A stretch of DNA of 64,000 nucleotides from Isoetes taiwanensis. Taxonomy: Eukaryota; Streptophyta; Lycopodiopsida; Isoetales; Isoetaceae. Positions 21,606-32,200 of the stretch are shown here, piece after piece (position 1 is the first letter of the stretch; each line of letters starts with the position of its first letter). Position numbers and translations under genes: made by a program. The stretch covers positions 1-64,000 of the forward strand of contig JAJEKV010000375.1 in the NCBI GenBank assembly GCA_021234155.1, given 5' to 3'. The notes under the pieces are model-generated. The model did no database searches, was not told where the DNA came from, and was given only the letters and a program-made list of their open reading frames with translations.

Positions 21606-24600
21606 ATGTCAAGCCGTTTTGGAGCAAGTCTGCTGAGCACAGTAGAGGTGTATAAAGGAGGACCTGGGTTTCAGGTGTGGAAGGATGCTATCAAGCATAT
21701 TTTGGAGGTAGAAGAGTTATGGGATCTTGTTGATCCACTAGGAGCAGGAGTAGCTCAGTCTGGTGCAGAAAATGTTACACCAGCAAGGTCAAGTAATGCT
21801 GGTGCCTCAAACACTCGAAGCTTTGCTGTAGCTGCAGGATCTGGAGGTACAACCTCTGGAGGAACCTCTGGTACAGTGAGCAGTGGTGGAGGTAGATCTA
21901 GTCATGCAAGACAAATGGAAGCACAAGGCATTATCACCTGTAAGGTTAGTGCCACTATAAGATTAAAGCTCAGAAATAAAAATGCCAAAGAGATGTGGAT
22001 TTTTTTGCTCAAACATTATGAAGAGAAAAGCTCTTCCCAAATTGACCTTCTAGAGAATGAGTTAAGGAAGCTAAAATTGAAGGAAGAAAATGATGTTTCA
22101 GACTTCTTTAACAATTTTGATAATATTGTAGCAGACCTAAGTGGTGCAGGGGTAAATCTAACTGAAAGATATCAAGTGTTGGCTATTGCTAGATCTATTA
22201 GTGAAAATGAGCAACTTGCAATGTTCATAAGAAACATGGCTAAAAATAGGGAGGAAGCAGAAAATATCATAAGGACTGAGGCAGAACAAAAGAAAATGTT
22301 AAAGGGTGATGATGATGAGGCTGCAAAAATTCTTTTTGCTGGAAAAAGGAACAAAGAAACTTGCTTTTACTGTCATGAACCTGGTCACTATAAGAATGCA
22401 TGCCCAAAACTGAACAAAGAATTCCACTGCTACAATTGTGGAGGAAAGGGGCATTCAGCAGCCAAATGTCCATCTCCAAAAGATTATGGAAGAGAGAAAA
22501 GTGGTTCTAGCAGAAGGGGAGGCAGAAATCCAAGCACAAATCGAGGAGGAAGAAGAGCTGCTGGAACTTTTGTGGCAACAGAGATGGAAAAGAAAGAAAA
22601 GCCTGAAACTGAAGATGAGGAAGAGGTAAAATGTGCTTTGTCTATCAATTGTACAAAGGAAGCTAATATTAAAACTGGTGTGCTTGTAGTTGATAGCGGA
22701 GCTGAGAGATCAGTAGTTCAAAACTCTGATCTGCTCAAGAATCTTGAAGGATCCTATGCCAAAAATATCCAAGTGGGAAATGGAGAACTTCAAAGCATAG
22801 AAGGAAGAGGCCTGCTGCAGCTGACAGATCTTCAAGGAAAAATAGTGGATATTGAAAATGTTTTGTGTGTGCCAACTTTGATAAAGAATCTTATTTCTGT
22901 TAGCCAACTAGTTGATTTGGGTTACAGGGTCACTTTTGACACCAAAGCATGTACTATTTTCTTTGGAAATGAATTAAAGTTTTATGCAAAACGTGTTGGA
23001 AACTTATTTCAATTGAATAGCACACAAAATGACAGTGAGAAAATAATGCATGTTTCAGAAATGACAATTTGGCATAATAGGCTGGCCCATACTCATTGCA
23101 ATAACATTAATTTTTTGAGCAAAAAGGGATGGCTGGACTGTGAGCAAGCAGGAAACCAAAAGTTCTTTTGTGAAGGGTGTTTGCTTGGGAAGATTAACAG
23201 ATTGCTTTTTCCAAAATCTGGAAAAAGAGCAAATGGTATTCTTGAGCTTGTACACACTGATATTTGTGGACCCCTCAATGTGAGAGGAAGAACAAATAAG
23301 AGATACTTCATCTCTTTCATAGATGACTTTAGCAGAAAGTGTAAAATATATTGTCTTGGGAAGAAGTCACAAGCATTTGTTGCATTTAAACAGTATGTGA
23401 AAGAAGTTGAAAGAGAAACTGGAAAGAAAATTAAGTGTGTAAGGTCAGATAGGGGAGGGGAATTCCTCTCTACAAAATTCAAACTCTTTTGCATAGCAAA
23501 TGGAATCAAAAGACAATTGACATGCAGGTATAGCCCCCAACAGAATGGAGTTGCAGAAAGGAAAAATAGGACTGTTCTTGATGCCATAAGATCTATGATT
23601 AAACATTCAGGGTTGCCAAATTACCTATGGGAAGAAGCCTTAAAAACTGCCATTACTATACAAAACAAGTTGCCATCAGCTAGTCTAAAAGGAAATGTGC
23701 CAGACTTAATTTGGTCAGACTCAAAAGGGAAAGTAGACTTCAGCATGCTCAGAACATATGGTTGCCTAGCAGTAGCACATGTACCTTCTGAACTAAGGCA
23801 GAAATTGGATGACAAAGGCCAAATGGGTTCCCTGGTTGGATATGATGAAGAATCAAAGGGGTATAGGCTATTTATTCCAAAGGATAAATCCATAATTATA
23901 AGCAGGGATGTAATCTTTTATGAAGAAATTCTGTACAAAGACAGACATAATGTAAAGCCTGCAGAAATAAAGATAGAAAAAGAAGTCACTACAGAGGACT
24001 GTAAGGCAGACACAGATGGAAAAGAAATGGAGACAACACATTATGATTCTGAGTCGGATAGTGAAATTGCAGAAGAAAATAATGATCAAACACACATGGA
24101 AGAGCAAGAGAATAAAGAAGTAGTCAAGGATACATTTGTGAAAAGGAGAAAGACTCAGGTAGAAAGACTTTTGGAAGATGCACAAATAAATAACAATGAA
24201 TATGGAAGGTCAGCAACTGGAAGAAGTAAAAGACTTGAAAAATCAGAACTGCTAGACACTGAGCATGAACATGAGCAGATTATGGCCATCTTGGAGGATG
24301 TAATAATTCCTAAGTCATATGAAGAAGCACTGGAATCTGGAGATAAGGAGAGATGGATAAAAGCAATGGAGGAGGAATTAGAATCCTTCAAAACCACAGA
24401 AACATACGACCTTGTTACCAAACCAGCTGACATAAATGTCATTGGGAGCAAATGGATTTTCAAATTAAAAAATAATGCTGATGGGAGTCAAAAGTTTAAG
24501 GCTAGACTTGTGGCTCAAGGGTATACTCAGAAAAAAGGAAAAGATTATGATGAGACCTACTCACCAATTGTAAAGCTCACGAGCATTAGAGTGCTGTTAG

Positions 24601-25250
24601 CAATGGGAACAGCCTTGAATCTGGAATTACACCACATGGATGTCAAAACAGCCTTCTTGAATGCAAAATTGGATGAGGATGTTTACATGAAGCAGCCACC
24701 AGGGTATGAAGTGGGTGAAAACAAGTTTTGGAAGCTGAACAAAGCTGTTTATGGGTTGAAACAAGCTCCCAGGGAATGGTACCTATGCATGGATAATTTT
24801 CTTAGAGATCAGGGTTTTGAAAAACTCAAAAATGATGGAAACCTCTATAGATATTCTGCTGGAGAAAATTTTTGCATTATTGCCCTTTATGTAGATGATT
24901 GTATAATGGCAGCAAATTGTGAAAAGATATTGGTACACTGTAAACAAATTCTCAAGAACAGGTTCCATATGACAGACCTTGGTGAATTACATCAATTTTT
25001 GGGAATAGAGGTAACAAGAGACAGGCAGAAAAACTTATTACATCTAAGGCAAGGCAAGCATATTGACAATATGCTAAAAAGGTTTAATATGGCTGAGGCA
25101 AACTCTGTTAAAACCCCAATTGTTCCAGGGCACAAATTAACAGCTGATGTGGCTATGAGCAAGGAGGAAATCACTGAAATGGAAGGGGTGCCATATAGGG
25201 CATTAGTTGGTCTGTTGTATGTATCCTCTAACAATACACGAACGATATAA
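21606..25250 (+). CDS. copia-2 gag-pol polyprotein (truncated by frameshift)
   Basis: ATG at 21606 opens 1214 codons: gag with a G-F-Q-V-W-K motif near residue 24, two CCHC knuckles at about residues 253-285, aspartic protease with V-V-D-S-G-A near residue 362, GAG-prepol H-x-x-L-x-H region, integrase core (H-T-D-I-C-G-P, D-R-G-G-E-F, Q-Q-N-G-V-A-E-R-K-N) around residues 550-660, and RT with F-K-A-R-L-V-A-Q-G-Y and the catalytic Y-V-D-D-C near residue 1097. It stops within a conserved S-N-N-T-R motif, where an indel shifts the frame. Compared with full copia polyproteins (~1300-1450 aa) it lacks only RNase H. Confidence 0.9.
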   Translation: MSSRFGASLLSTVEVYKGGPGFQVWKDAIKHILEVEELWDLVDPLGAGVAQSGAENVTPARSSNAGASNTRSFAVAAGSGGTTSGGTSGTVSSGGGRSSHARQMEAQGIITCKVSATIRLKLRNKNAKEMWIFLLKHYEEKSSSQIDLLENELRKLKLKEENDVSDFFNNFDNIVADLSGAGVNLTERYQVLAIARSISENEQLAMFIRNMAKNREEAENIIRTEAEQKKMLKGDDDEAAKILFAGKRNKETCFYCHEPGHYKNACPKLNKEFHCYNCGGKGHSAAKCPSPKDYGREKSGSSRRGGRNPSTNRGGRRAAGTFVATEMEKKEKPETEDEEEVKCALSINCTKEANIKTGVLVVDSGAERSVVQNSDLLKNLEGSYAKNIQVGNGELQSIEGRGLLQLTDLQGKIVDIENVLCVPTLIKNLISVSQLVDLGYRVTFDTKACTIFFGNELKFYAKRVGNLFQLNSTQNDSEKIMHVSEMTIWHNRLAHTHCNNINFLSKKGWLDCEQAGNQKFFCEGCLLGKINRLLFPKSGKRANGILELVHTDICGPLNVRGRTNKRYFISFIDDFSRKCKIYCLGKKSQAFVAFKQYVKEVERETGKKIKCVRSDRGGEFLSTKFKLFCIANGIKRQLTCRYSPQQNGVAERKNRTVLDAIRSMIKHSGLPNYLWEEALKTAITIQNKLPSASLKGNVPDLIWSDSKGKVDFSMLRTYGCLAVAHVPSELRQKLDDKGQMGSLVGYDEESKGYRLFIPKDKSIIISRDVIFYEEILYKDRHNVKPAEIKIEKEVTTEDCKADTDGKEMETTHYDSESDSEIAEENNDQTHMEEQENKEVVKDTFVKRRKTQVERLLEDAQINNNEYGRSATGRSKRLEKSELLDTEHEHEQIMAILEDVIIPKSYEEALESGDKERWIKAMEEELESFKTTETYDLVTKPADINVIGSKWIFKLKNNADGSQKFKARLVAQGYTQKKGKDYDETYSPIVKLTSIRVLLAMGTALNLELHHMDVKTAFLNAKLDEDVYMKQPPGYEVGENKFWKLNKAVYGLKQAPREWYLCMDNFLRDQGFEKLKNDGNLYRYSAGENFCIIALYVDDCIMAANCEKILVHCKQILKNRFHMTDLGELHQFLGIEVTRDRQKNLLHLRQGKHIDNMLKRFNMAEANSVKTPIVPGHKLTADVAMSKEEITEMEGVPYRALVGLLYVSSNNTRTI

Positions 25251-25845
25251 CCTATCTTTGTAAATATCCTTAGTAGAAGATGTCATAATCCAAGCAAAGC
25301 CCATTGGTCAAGTGTAAGAGGATACTAAGGTATTTGAAAGGCAAAGAAAGAAAATGGGATAACATATGACTCACGTAATTTGAAGCTTGAATCATATAGT
25401 GATGCCGATCAAGGGAGACTTGAGCATGAGGAGATCAACCTCTGGATATGTAATTTTTCTAGCTGGAGGTCCAATCACATGGAGAAGCAAGAAGCAGAGT
25501 GCAGTGGCCATGTCTTCTGCAGAGGCAGAATATGCTGCATCTTCTCTAGTGGCAAAGGAAACAGTTTGGTTGAGAAGACTATTGGATGAACTTGGATGCA
25601 TACAAAATGGTCCTACAAACATCTTTACAGATAGCCAAAGCTGCATGGCAATAGTGAAAAATCCAGTTGACCATGAAAGAACTAAGCACATAGAACTTAG
25701 TATGCATTTTATAAGGGACTTGGCAGCAAAGAAGATTATTCAGATGGTGTACGTCAATACAGTAAATCAAGTAGCAGATGTTTTCACTAAAGGACTCACT
25801 GAAGCAAAGTTTACACAGTTCAAGAACAGGTTGAATATTCACTAG
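25251..25845 (+). pseudogene. copia-2 RNase H domain, out of frame
   Basis: After two or more small indels (25240-25430), RNase H continues in another frame from 25387: S-G-Y-V-I-F-L-A-G-G-P-I-T-W-R-S-K-K-Q, then S-S-A-E-A-E-Y-A-A, T-D-S-Q-S and the C-terminal H-E-R-T-K-H-I-E block, ending at 25845. These are standard copia RNase H landmarks. The lesion separates it from RT. Confidence 0.85.
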
Positions 25846-25892
25846 AAATTGCAAACTACAGGTACTTGAAACAATCTGCTGACACATGTGAT

Positions 25893-25902
25893 GAAGGAGG
25901 AA
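25893..25902 (+). other. copia-2 polypurine tract
   Basis: GAAGGAGGAA immediately precedes the 3' LTR and would prime plus-strand DNA. Confidence 0.85.
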
Positions 25903-26449
25903 TGTTAGAAAATGTGGTATCATCACATGTGTATGATCAAGACAAGTTGCAGTTGTGTCAGCTAAATCAACAACACAGAAGCAGATAAATAATCCTAGGG
26001 TTCATTCGAGCTCAATTGTTATAAGGGGTATGGTGGTAAGCAAAGGTCAAGGATATTATTCTTTATTTACAAATACAATGGTTGAAGAGGTCGTGAAATC
26101 TAAATTGTGCATGTGGGATATTGTGGTCGAAATGCAAAACTGAAGGGCGGCAAATCCCGTTACGTGGAATCAACCGACGGAACCTTAATGTATAAATAGT
26201 GGAATTCTGTACAATGGATTGTGAGGCGGACCGAGATCAAGGTCGAGATCGACTGGTAATGAAGAATTCATAGTTTCTCCTTTGCTATTGACATTATTGA
26301 GCTCGAGTACAAGTTAATGGTTTAAACATCGTCATTGAATTGATTTGCTCATATAATAACTAGTGGTTGTGTATTGAGTGATTGATCATTTTATCTTGAT
26401 CATTGATTGAATTTTTGCAAGTGTTGCTATAGTACTACATAAATTAACA
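25903..26449 (+). repeat. copia-2 3' LTR
   Basis: 547 bp and almost identical to the 5' LTR apart from one short rearranged patch. The small ORF inside both LTRs (MSAKSTT...) is a by-product of LTR identity and not a separate gene. Confidence 0.95.
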
Positions 26450-26599
26450 AGGGGCTTGTCAGGTCCGGCAAGGCTAGGCAGGCTATGGCAGGCTATGGCA
26501 GGGCTGTGGCCAGGCTAGGCAAGGCCAAGAGGCAGTTGGTTGGGCTATGGCAATGTCAGACAAATGTTGGAGCCTAGCTCAACATTATTCTGTGCGCTG

Positions 26600-26812
26600 A
26601 CTTCCAAAGGCTATGGGGTCTCTGGCTGTAAAAAGCGTGCTCAGAATCCAATTTGGGGAGCCAAAATCGCGGTCAGAGCACCTTTTGGGGGTTTGTTCTC
26701 GGCGTGACTCCCAAAGGCTATGGGGTCTCTCGGCTCAAAAAACGTGCTTTCGAGAATCCAATTTGGGGACCCAAAATCACGGTCAGAGCACCTTTTGGGG
26801 GTTTGTGGGTTT
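26600..26812. repeat. Two ~107-bp tandem monomers, LINE 5' UTR
   Basis: Two adjacent copies share GGCTATGGGGTCTCT, AATCCAATTTGGGGA and GGTCAGAGCACCTTTTGGGG. They are followed (26815-26950) by repeated GCTAGAGAGAGAGTGAGG units. Relative to the minus-strand LINE these are 5' leader sequences; tandem monomers in this place can act as internal promoters. Confidence 0.65.
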
Positions 26813-26965
26813 TGGGGCTAGAGAGAGATTGTAAACCCTAGAGAGAGAAATCCAGAAAGGGGCAAATCAAGGGGGCTCTATGCAAGGGCAGTGAGGGCGC
26901 TAGAGAGAGAGTGAGGGTGCTAGAGAGAGAGTGAGGAGGGTGCTAGAGGCGAGAAAGCTATAGAC

Positions 26966-27884
26966 TTGCCATGCTTCTTGGATGCGTCTGTCACGATAGT
27001 GTTCGGGGGATACGATATTCCCCTCGCGCTGTATGACAGGATGATAGTTTTCCTGAGGAAAAATTGCAAGGCAGGCGTAGTGGCTCTAGGGAGGGGGTCA
27101 TCCTTTGATCATCTCCATATGCAGGCGGTGATGCAATCTGATGCAAAAACCCCTGCCAGTTTGAATGTAAGGATAAAGAATTTATTCGGATGGAATATCT
27201 GTAAGCCGTTGAAGCTATAATCCTGTGTGAAGCCCTCCGTGGTAGTAAATTATACTACTTTGAGGGGATCGTCAGATACTGCCGCAAAGATATTGGGAAA
27301 TTACATTTCAGAGCACATATCCATAATGTGACTTCAGAGCAAATCAATACAGGCAAGGAGCTGTATGCATTGTACGACGCTGGAGAGATAAAGGACCTGA
27401 TAGTGCTTGACAATCGAAATATCATGGCAAAGGCATTGGATTTTGTTTCTTATCATGGGGGCAAATTCCGGGGTGTGTCTCTCCTTCATACCATTAGATG
27501 CATGTGACAGATCGGAAACTTCAGGTTGGCCAGCTCATGGGTTTTACCTAACAATTCTGATATGCGTCGCTAGAGAGGGTGTAAGCGGCGTGAAGAATTA
27601 TGTTGTCTCCACAAACTTGCTCATACAAGGATGTGAGGATGACTTTATTTGAATCTCAACCAGATGTGGTTCCAATTGAGCAAGTGGGGAAGAGGAGGAA
27701 AAGGTTCTGGGATGCTGGAGATGTATTTGAAGATGGAAAGGAGAGTTTGGAGGAAGTCGCATTGATGACTTTGTATATGCTAGGAGTGGAGTCCAACCAC
27801 CATTCCAAGAGCCTGCTGATCCTTTTGAAGAATTTATCCCTCTTGACATTAATGATGATGAATTTGACATTGCATGATGTAGTA
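26966..27884 (+). pseudogene. Rep/HUH-endonuclease-like gene, 5' exon (broken)
   Basis: A frame at 26966-27220 has an H-L-H-M-Q motif (27107-27124) after a hydrophobic V-V-A-L strand. After a frameshift, the next segment has L-R-G-S-K-L-Y-Y-F-E-G and Y-C-R-K-D (27277-27291) followed by a long helical region to about 27510. The order HxHxQ, then Y-C-x-K-D about 60 codons later, matches motifs II and III of rolling-circle Rep nucleases (CRESS-virus Rep, or the HUH proteins of Replitron-type transposons). Further on, a basic K-R-R-K-R stretch (near 27690) and an acidic end (to 27870) follow in shifted frames. At least two frameshifts and several stops make it dead. Family assignment is tentative. 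Confidence 0.45.
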
Positions 27885-28043
27885 TCTTCTTATATTATAA
27901 TGTTTTAATGTAAGTGTGTAGTGCATAGAGCCCTAAATTGAATGGCTCAGATTACTCTAAACCACGTGGCATCATCTCAAGTATTCCAACTTCCTTTCTT
28001 TACGGTTTTTTCTTTTCTTTAGGGTTTAAGTGCTGAAAAAAGA

Positions 28044-28440
28044 ATGGATCCGGCAGCCACATCTCTGGCTATGGCGGGAAAAACCCACAACGTCGGTATA
28101 ATCTTGCCCTTCATTTGTGTTGTGGATACTTCTCCCCACCGGACGGCCGTTATAGCCATCCAAATCCTGAGAAATCGAGATGGTTTTGTTAGTTTAGGAT
28201 ATTGTTTGCGGATTCCGGCAGTGAAGGTGGAAGCGGACTCTTTAGATGTATGTATAGGATCTGGAGCTCCCTTTGATGTTCACGTCAATCTTCGAAGCAG
28301 ATAAGGACGTGTCGGAGCTCGAATACATCTCCAGGTTCGTGGCTCACCTTCACAGCTTGGCCACTATAGCCCAAAAGCCTAACGTTCAGATTTTGGACAA
28401 GCTGAATGCCAGAAGCTCAATCTTGCAGCCATAGCAGCTA
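28044..28440 (+). pseudogene. Coding-like fragment inside Helitron-2 (possible gene capture)
   Basis: An 86-codon frame from ATG 28044 reads as ordinary protein (I-I-L-P-F-I-C-V-V-D, A-I-Q-I-L-R-N-R-D-G-F-V-S-L-G-Y), then shifts and continues in another frame to about 28430 (S-E-L-E-Y-I-S-R-F-V-A-H-L). A further coding-like stretch lies at 28790-28945. Composition differs from the AT-rich remainder. Non-autonomous plant Helitrons commonly capture host exons; the donor gene is not recognised. Confidence 0.4.
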
Positions 28441-28949
28441 TGGCATGGCTTCTGGATTTTGCAGTATCTGCATGGATTCTAGCCCTGAAAATTTTCAGGG
28501 TTGCAGGGGGGCCCGAGAAAGGACTCCACAGACAGGTTATGTTGCCCCTCTTTTCAAAGATGTCATGATTTTAACAAATTTGTGATCCTTTTGTAGAGTA
28601 TCTAGGAGATGCATCTCAGTTTGAAAATAGATTTGCAGGCTCTTGGTTGCTTTAAAAAAACTTGATTTGGGTCAAAGTATCCCTCAACATTTTTCTGTTC
28701 TGTTGAAAATGAATCATAAATATCTGTTTGAATTTGTGTCAGATGATCTATGGCAGTCAAGTGAAATGCAGGAATAATGGTCAGCTGAAGATATGAAATT
28801 TCTTCTGTTTGATGTGGAATGTGCATTAAGATCAGCTGCTGCCAGGTTCAGACTTGATGAGGTTGTTCTGAAGCCCACGGCCCATTCATTTTCTTCTGCA
28901 ACAAAGGTGAAGAAGAAGATGATGAGCTCTATCGGATCCCGACTCTAGG

Positions 28950-30720
28950 CTTACACACAAGAATATGGCAAGCCTGTTGTGCTCCCCCTAATCTCAGTTA
29001 AGTAAAATTCTTTGATTCTTCTGCTCTAAATTAATGGTTTATGGCACTACTTCTATTGCAAGTTCCTAATTATTCTTAGTGAAGGAAAACCTGTAATCAT
29101 TTCAATCATCATTTCCAGTGATATTATTGATTAATGTCATAATCAAATCATTTCCATTGAATTTATTGATTACTGACATAATCAAGACTACAAATTAGCG
29201 TGGCTTATGCTTTACAACTTATGTCATCTCTGCAGGGTATAATCATTTCTAATGTTGCATGGTTTAATCATTTATAGGGTTGCTTATGAAGGTTTTACTG
29301 GGAGCTACTACACCTAAAAGTTCGCATTGTGTAACCCTCCATTCACACTTTATCCATTAAATACATTGTTGACTTGAAGCATATTCCATCTAAAAGAATT
29401 GACTATGTCTATAAGGTGTATCTGCTCCAGCGATTGAATATCTAAGATGATCAAAAGTTTATAAAAAACTTAGAAGGGAATTGTGTCTCTATGTATAGGT
29501 TTGAAGTTGCATAACCATATATTGTTTTCTAACTATATTAGCTTATGCCCTTGCAATATCGAAAGGAGCATTTGAAGATTCAAAAGCTGTCATAAAATTC
29601 CATACTGGATAGCAAATTTAGAAGCTTGCGACTCAGTCTTTTACAATCCTAAACATGACAATGTTTTTTTTTGTGAAACCTTTAGTAGGATTTTATTACA
29701 ATACAACTTAGTTGGGAATTAATTGTGTCTTTGGATATGTATCAGATGATAAGGTATATAATTTTTGATCTGGTATATAATTGTCGATCTCTATAACACG
29801 ACCCATCAACATCACTATGAAAAGCATTATAGATATATCAATTTCAAACTAAGATAGTACATTTATTTCAAGTTGGACACCATGAGAAACGGCTTCGCAT
29901 TGAATACAAATGTGGCTGAAGTAAGGAAGCATTATGAAGCTATTTTATGCACTTCTTTACAAGTCATTATACATGAGTAATTTTTAGCTTGATGACAGTT
30001 TTGATAACGACTATTGAATGAGGGTTACATGTTTCACTTTTCAATAAGTGGTTTTTTGTTACAGGCATGTTGGTATACGCAACTCACTAACCTATTTGAA
30101 AATTATTACTCGGAGAAAGTTTGAGAATTTAAAAACCCTCCAAAACTATATTGTTATCACCTTTGACAATGGATAGCATTTGGCCCTTTAGATGGCCTTT
30201 GCGAAGCAGACAAAGAGGTGAATCTCTTGGTCTCCAAGATGAAATGATTAAAAAATGGTATTTGTCAAACATAATTATACCTTTGCAACTATGACAATCA
30301 ACATTAACAAGAATGTATTGTAAGTGGCACCCAATGTTTTTACTAAATGGCTTTTATGCAAACATCAATCATAGGAAATCCCCAAGACACACAAACCACT
30401 AAATAAAATATACAAATTGATGCTTCAACAGACCTACTAATCTCCTATAAACACAAATCTTCTATAATGCTTGGCCGCATATAAAACTTATGAATTTTCT
30501 TATACAAAACCATGTAGAACTTATGACATTTCCTTACACAAATCCAATACATTTTTTGAACAAGACCAACCAATTATGGATTATTGGAACAAAACCAACC
30601 ATATTGTTATGGGCACTTTGCTACATAGAAGCAAACTCTAAAGTCTTGGATGGAATAATGGCACAACATCCCTAACACCAACACAAAGGAAAACAGGGAG
30701 GATTTGCAATAGCTGGAGCA
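28950..30720. other. AT-rich Helitron interior without genes
   Basis: No ORF with coding character is present; only short frames and simple AT-rich sequence. Confidence 0.6.
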
Positions 30721-30768
30721 ACACCTCAATAGAATTACTGCCTTAGCATTTATAGGTTTTCAACATAT

Positions 30769-30785
30769 GCCCAGCAACGCTGGGC
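30769..30785 (+). other. Helitron-2 3' terminal hairpin
   Basis: Perfect 7-bp stem with AAC loop, 7 nt before CTAG; replication termination signal typical of Helitrons. Confidence 0.9.
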
Positions 30786-30796
30786 ACTGTTACTAG

Positions 30797-31256
30797 TTCT
30801 AACTGTTTGCTATGAGAATTTTGATGTGCACATGTCTTACGCTTTGTTGTTTTATTGCAGCGGACAATGGCGATCCACGATGGTGAGCGAGAGGTCGTAG
30901 TGATTAATGACAGCTCTGAGGAGGTTGAGTCCCTAAACCAATCTATTGTCGAGTCCAGTCAGAAGGAACGACAATTTCATTTTGTGCAGGTGCTAAGGAC
31001 GCACAAGAAGCTGTTAAAAATGTATGTTCTGTTGTGCAGAAGCTGCGAATGGCACTTGCAACTATTTTGGAGGAGATTGAGAACGCTATGCAAGTGGTGG
31101 ATCGATGGGAGGCGGATTATCTTTGAAAGAGGCATGCTATGCTCACATCTCAATCTATGCAGGGCGCTCCTTATCAAAGAGTTGCATGAACTGGAGCTGA
31201 TGAGGTGCCACCATGACACTTATGGTGGGGCTGCTAGCGAGAGGAAGGCGCCATGA
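30797..31256 (+). pseudogene. Rep-like gene, 3' exon, left copy
   Basis: After the Helitron, intron sequence resumes and ends with TTTTATTGCAG at about 30860. The exon then encodes an acidic/Ser-rich segment (E-V-V-V-I-N-D-S-S-E-E-V) followed, after a small frameshift relative to the inverted copy, by a region ending with C-R-A-L-L-I-K-E-L-H-E-L and stop at 31256. An acidic patch next to I-x-D-S-S resembles a SUMO-interacting motif, but this is only suggestive. Confidence 0.45.
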
Positions 31257-32200
31257 ATGGGAGCGTCTGCGTCTTCTGAGCATACAACAACCAATGTGAA
31301 TACTTTGTTTTGTTTCATTGTTTGAACTTACCTGTGATGTGAAACTATGGTTTCTGTTATATGTAAATATGTTGTAAATAAAATATTTTCGACCATGGAG
31401 TTGTTTTGCACCATTGATTGGATGTTTAAGTTTTTGGTTGAAAAAGTTGAAAATAGAGTATTAAATACTCTATTTCAATACTCTATTTCAATACTTTATT
31501 GCGTCCTGTCTAACTTTCATTTCCAGCCATCGATGCACAGAATATTCCCCACATTATTCCAGATGGGCGGTCACCAATTTTGCCAACCAAAAACTTAAAT
31601 ATCCAATCAATCGTGCAAAACAACTTCATGGTCGAAAATGTTTTATTCACAACATATTTACATACATCAGAAACCATAGCTTTCACATCACAAGTAAGTT
31701 CAAACAACGAAAAGATGCAGACACTCCCATTCATAATGCCCTCCTCTCGCTAGCAGCCCCACCATAAGTGTCATGTCGACGCATCACCAGCCCCAGTTCA
31801 CGCAACTCCTTGATAAGGAGTGCCCTGCATAAATTGAGATGTAAGTGCAACATGCCTCTTTCAAAGATGACCGAATCCGCCTCACATCGATCCACCACTT
31901 GCATAGCGTTCTCAATCTTTTCCAAAATAGTTACAAGCACTATTCGCAAGTTCTGCACAGCAGAACATACATCCCTTCCAGCCTCTTGCGCGTCCTTGAG
32001 CACCTGCACAAAATCAAACTGTCATTCCTTATGACCAGACTCGACAATAGATTGGTCCACGGACTTAACCTCTTTAGAGCTGTCACTAATCACCACAACT
32101 TCTCGCTCACCATCGTGGACCATCCTCATGTCATTGTTTGCTGCAATAAAACAAAGCAGCATAAGACAGGTGCACATCAAAATTCTCATAGCAAATAGTT
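30850..32200. repeat. Inverted repeat of the Rep-like 3' exon
   Basis: The left arm (about 30800-31435) and right arm (about 31590-32204) are inverted copies of each other, with a spacer of about 150 bp (31440-31590) containing a repeated CAATACTCTATTT motif. Transcription through it would give a long hairpin RNA. Confidence 0.8.

Larger units (their letters stand above)
21019..26449 (+). mobile_element. Young Ty1/copia retrotransposon (copia-2)
   Basis: Complete 5431-bp element with TGTTAG...TTAACA LTRs, AGGGG target duplication (21014-21018 and 26450-26454), a primer site complementary to initiator tRNA-Met and a polypurine tract. LTRs are near-identical except for a short altered patch (around 21260-21290 versus 26142-26165), suggesting a recent insertion. 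The pol frame is open for 1214 codons but broken at the RT/RNase H junction, so this copy is probably non-autonomous. Confidence 0.95.
18886..26960 (-). mobile_element. LINE (L1-type), 5' half, split by copia-2
   Basis: Minus-strand non-LTR element: 5' UTR with tandem repeats (about 26960-26455 and 21013-21000), GC-rich ORF1 region (about 21.0-19.6 kb) and the apurinic endonuclease of ORF2 (19341-18886). It is cut at 18885 by Helitron-1 exactly inside the endonuclease motif G-D-F-N, so reverse transcriptase and the 3' end lie elsewhere. The copia-2 insertion (21019-26449) interrupts the 5' UTR; the flanks on both sides share GGCTATGGCAGG words. The right boundary is approximate. Confidence 0.7.
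27885..30796 (+). mobile_element. Complete Helitron (Helitron-2, 2.9 kb)
   Basis: The 5' end TCTTCTTATATTATAATG follows host A at 27884; the 3' end is a perfect 7-bp-stem hairpin GCCCAGC-AAC-GCTGGGC (30769-30785), 7 nt, then CTAG at 30793-30796, followed by host T. The inverted copy of the host gene at 32195-32215 carries the uninterrupted sequence ...GTAGTA|TTCTAACT..., which defines the empty site and proves both ends to the base. The element lies in an intron of the Rep-like gene. It has no Helitron Rep/helicase and is non-autonomous. Confidence 0.9.
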
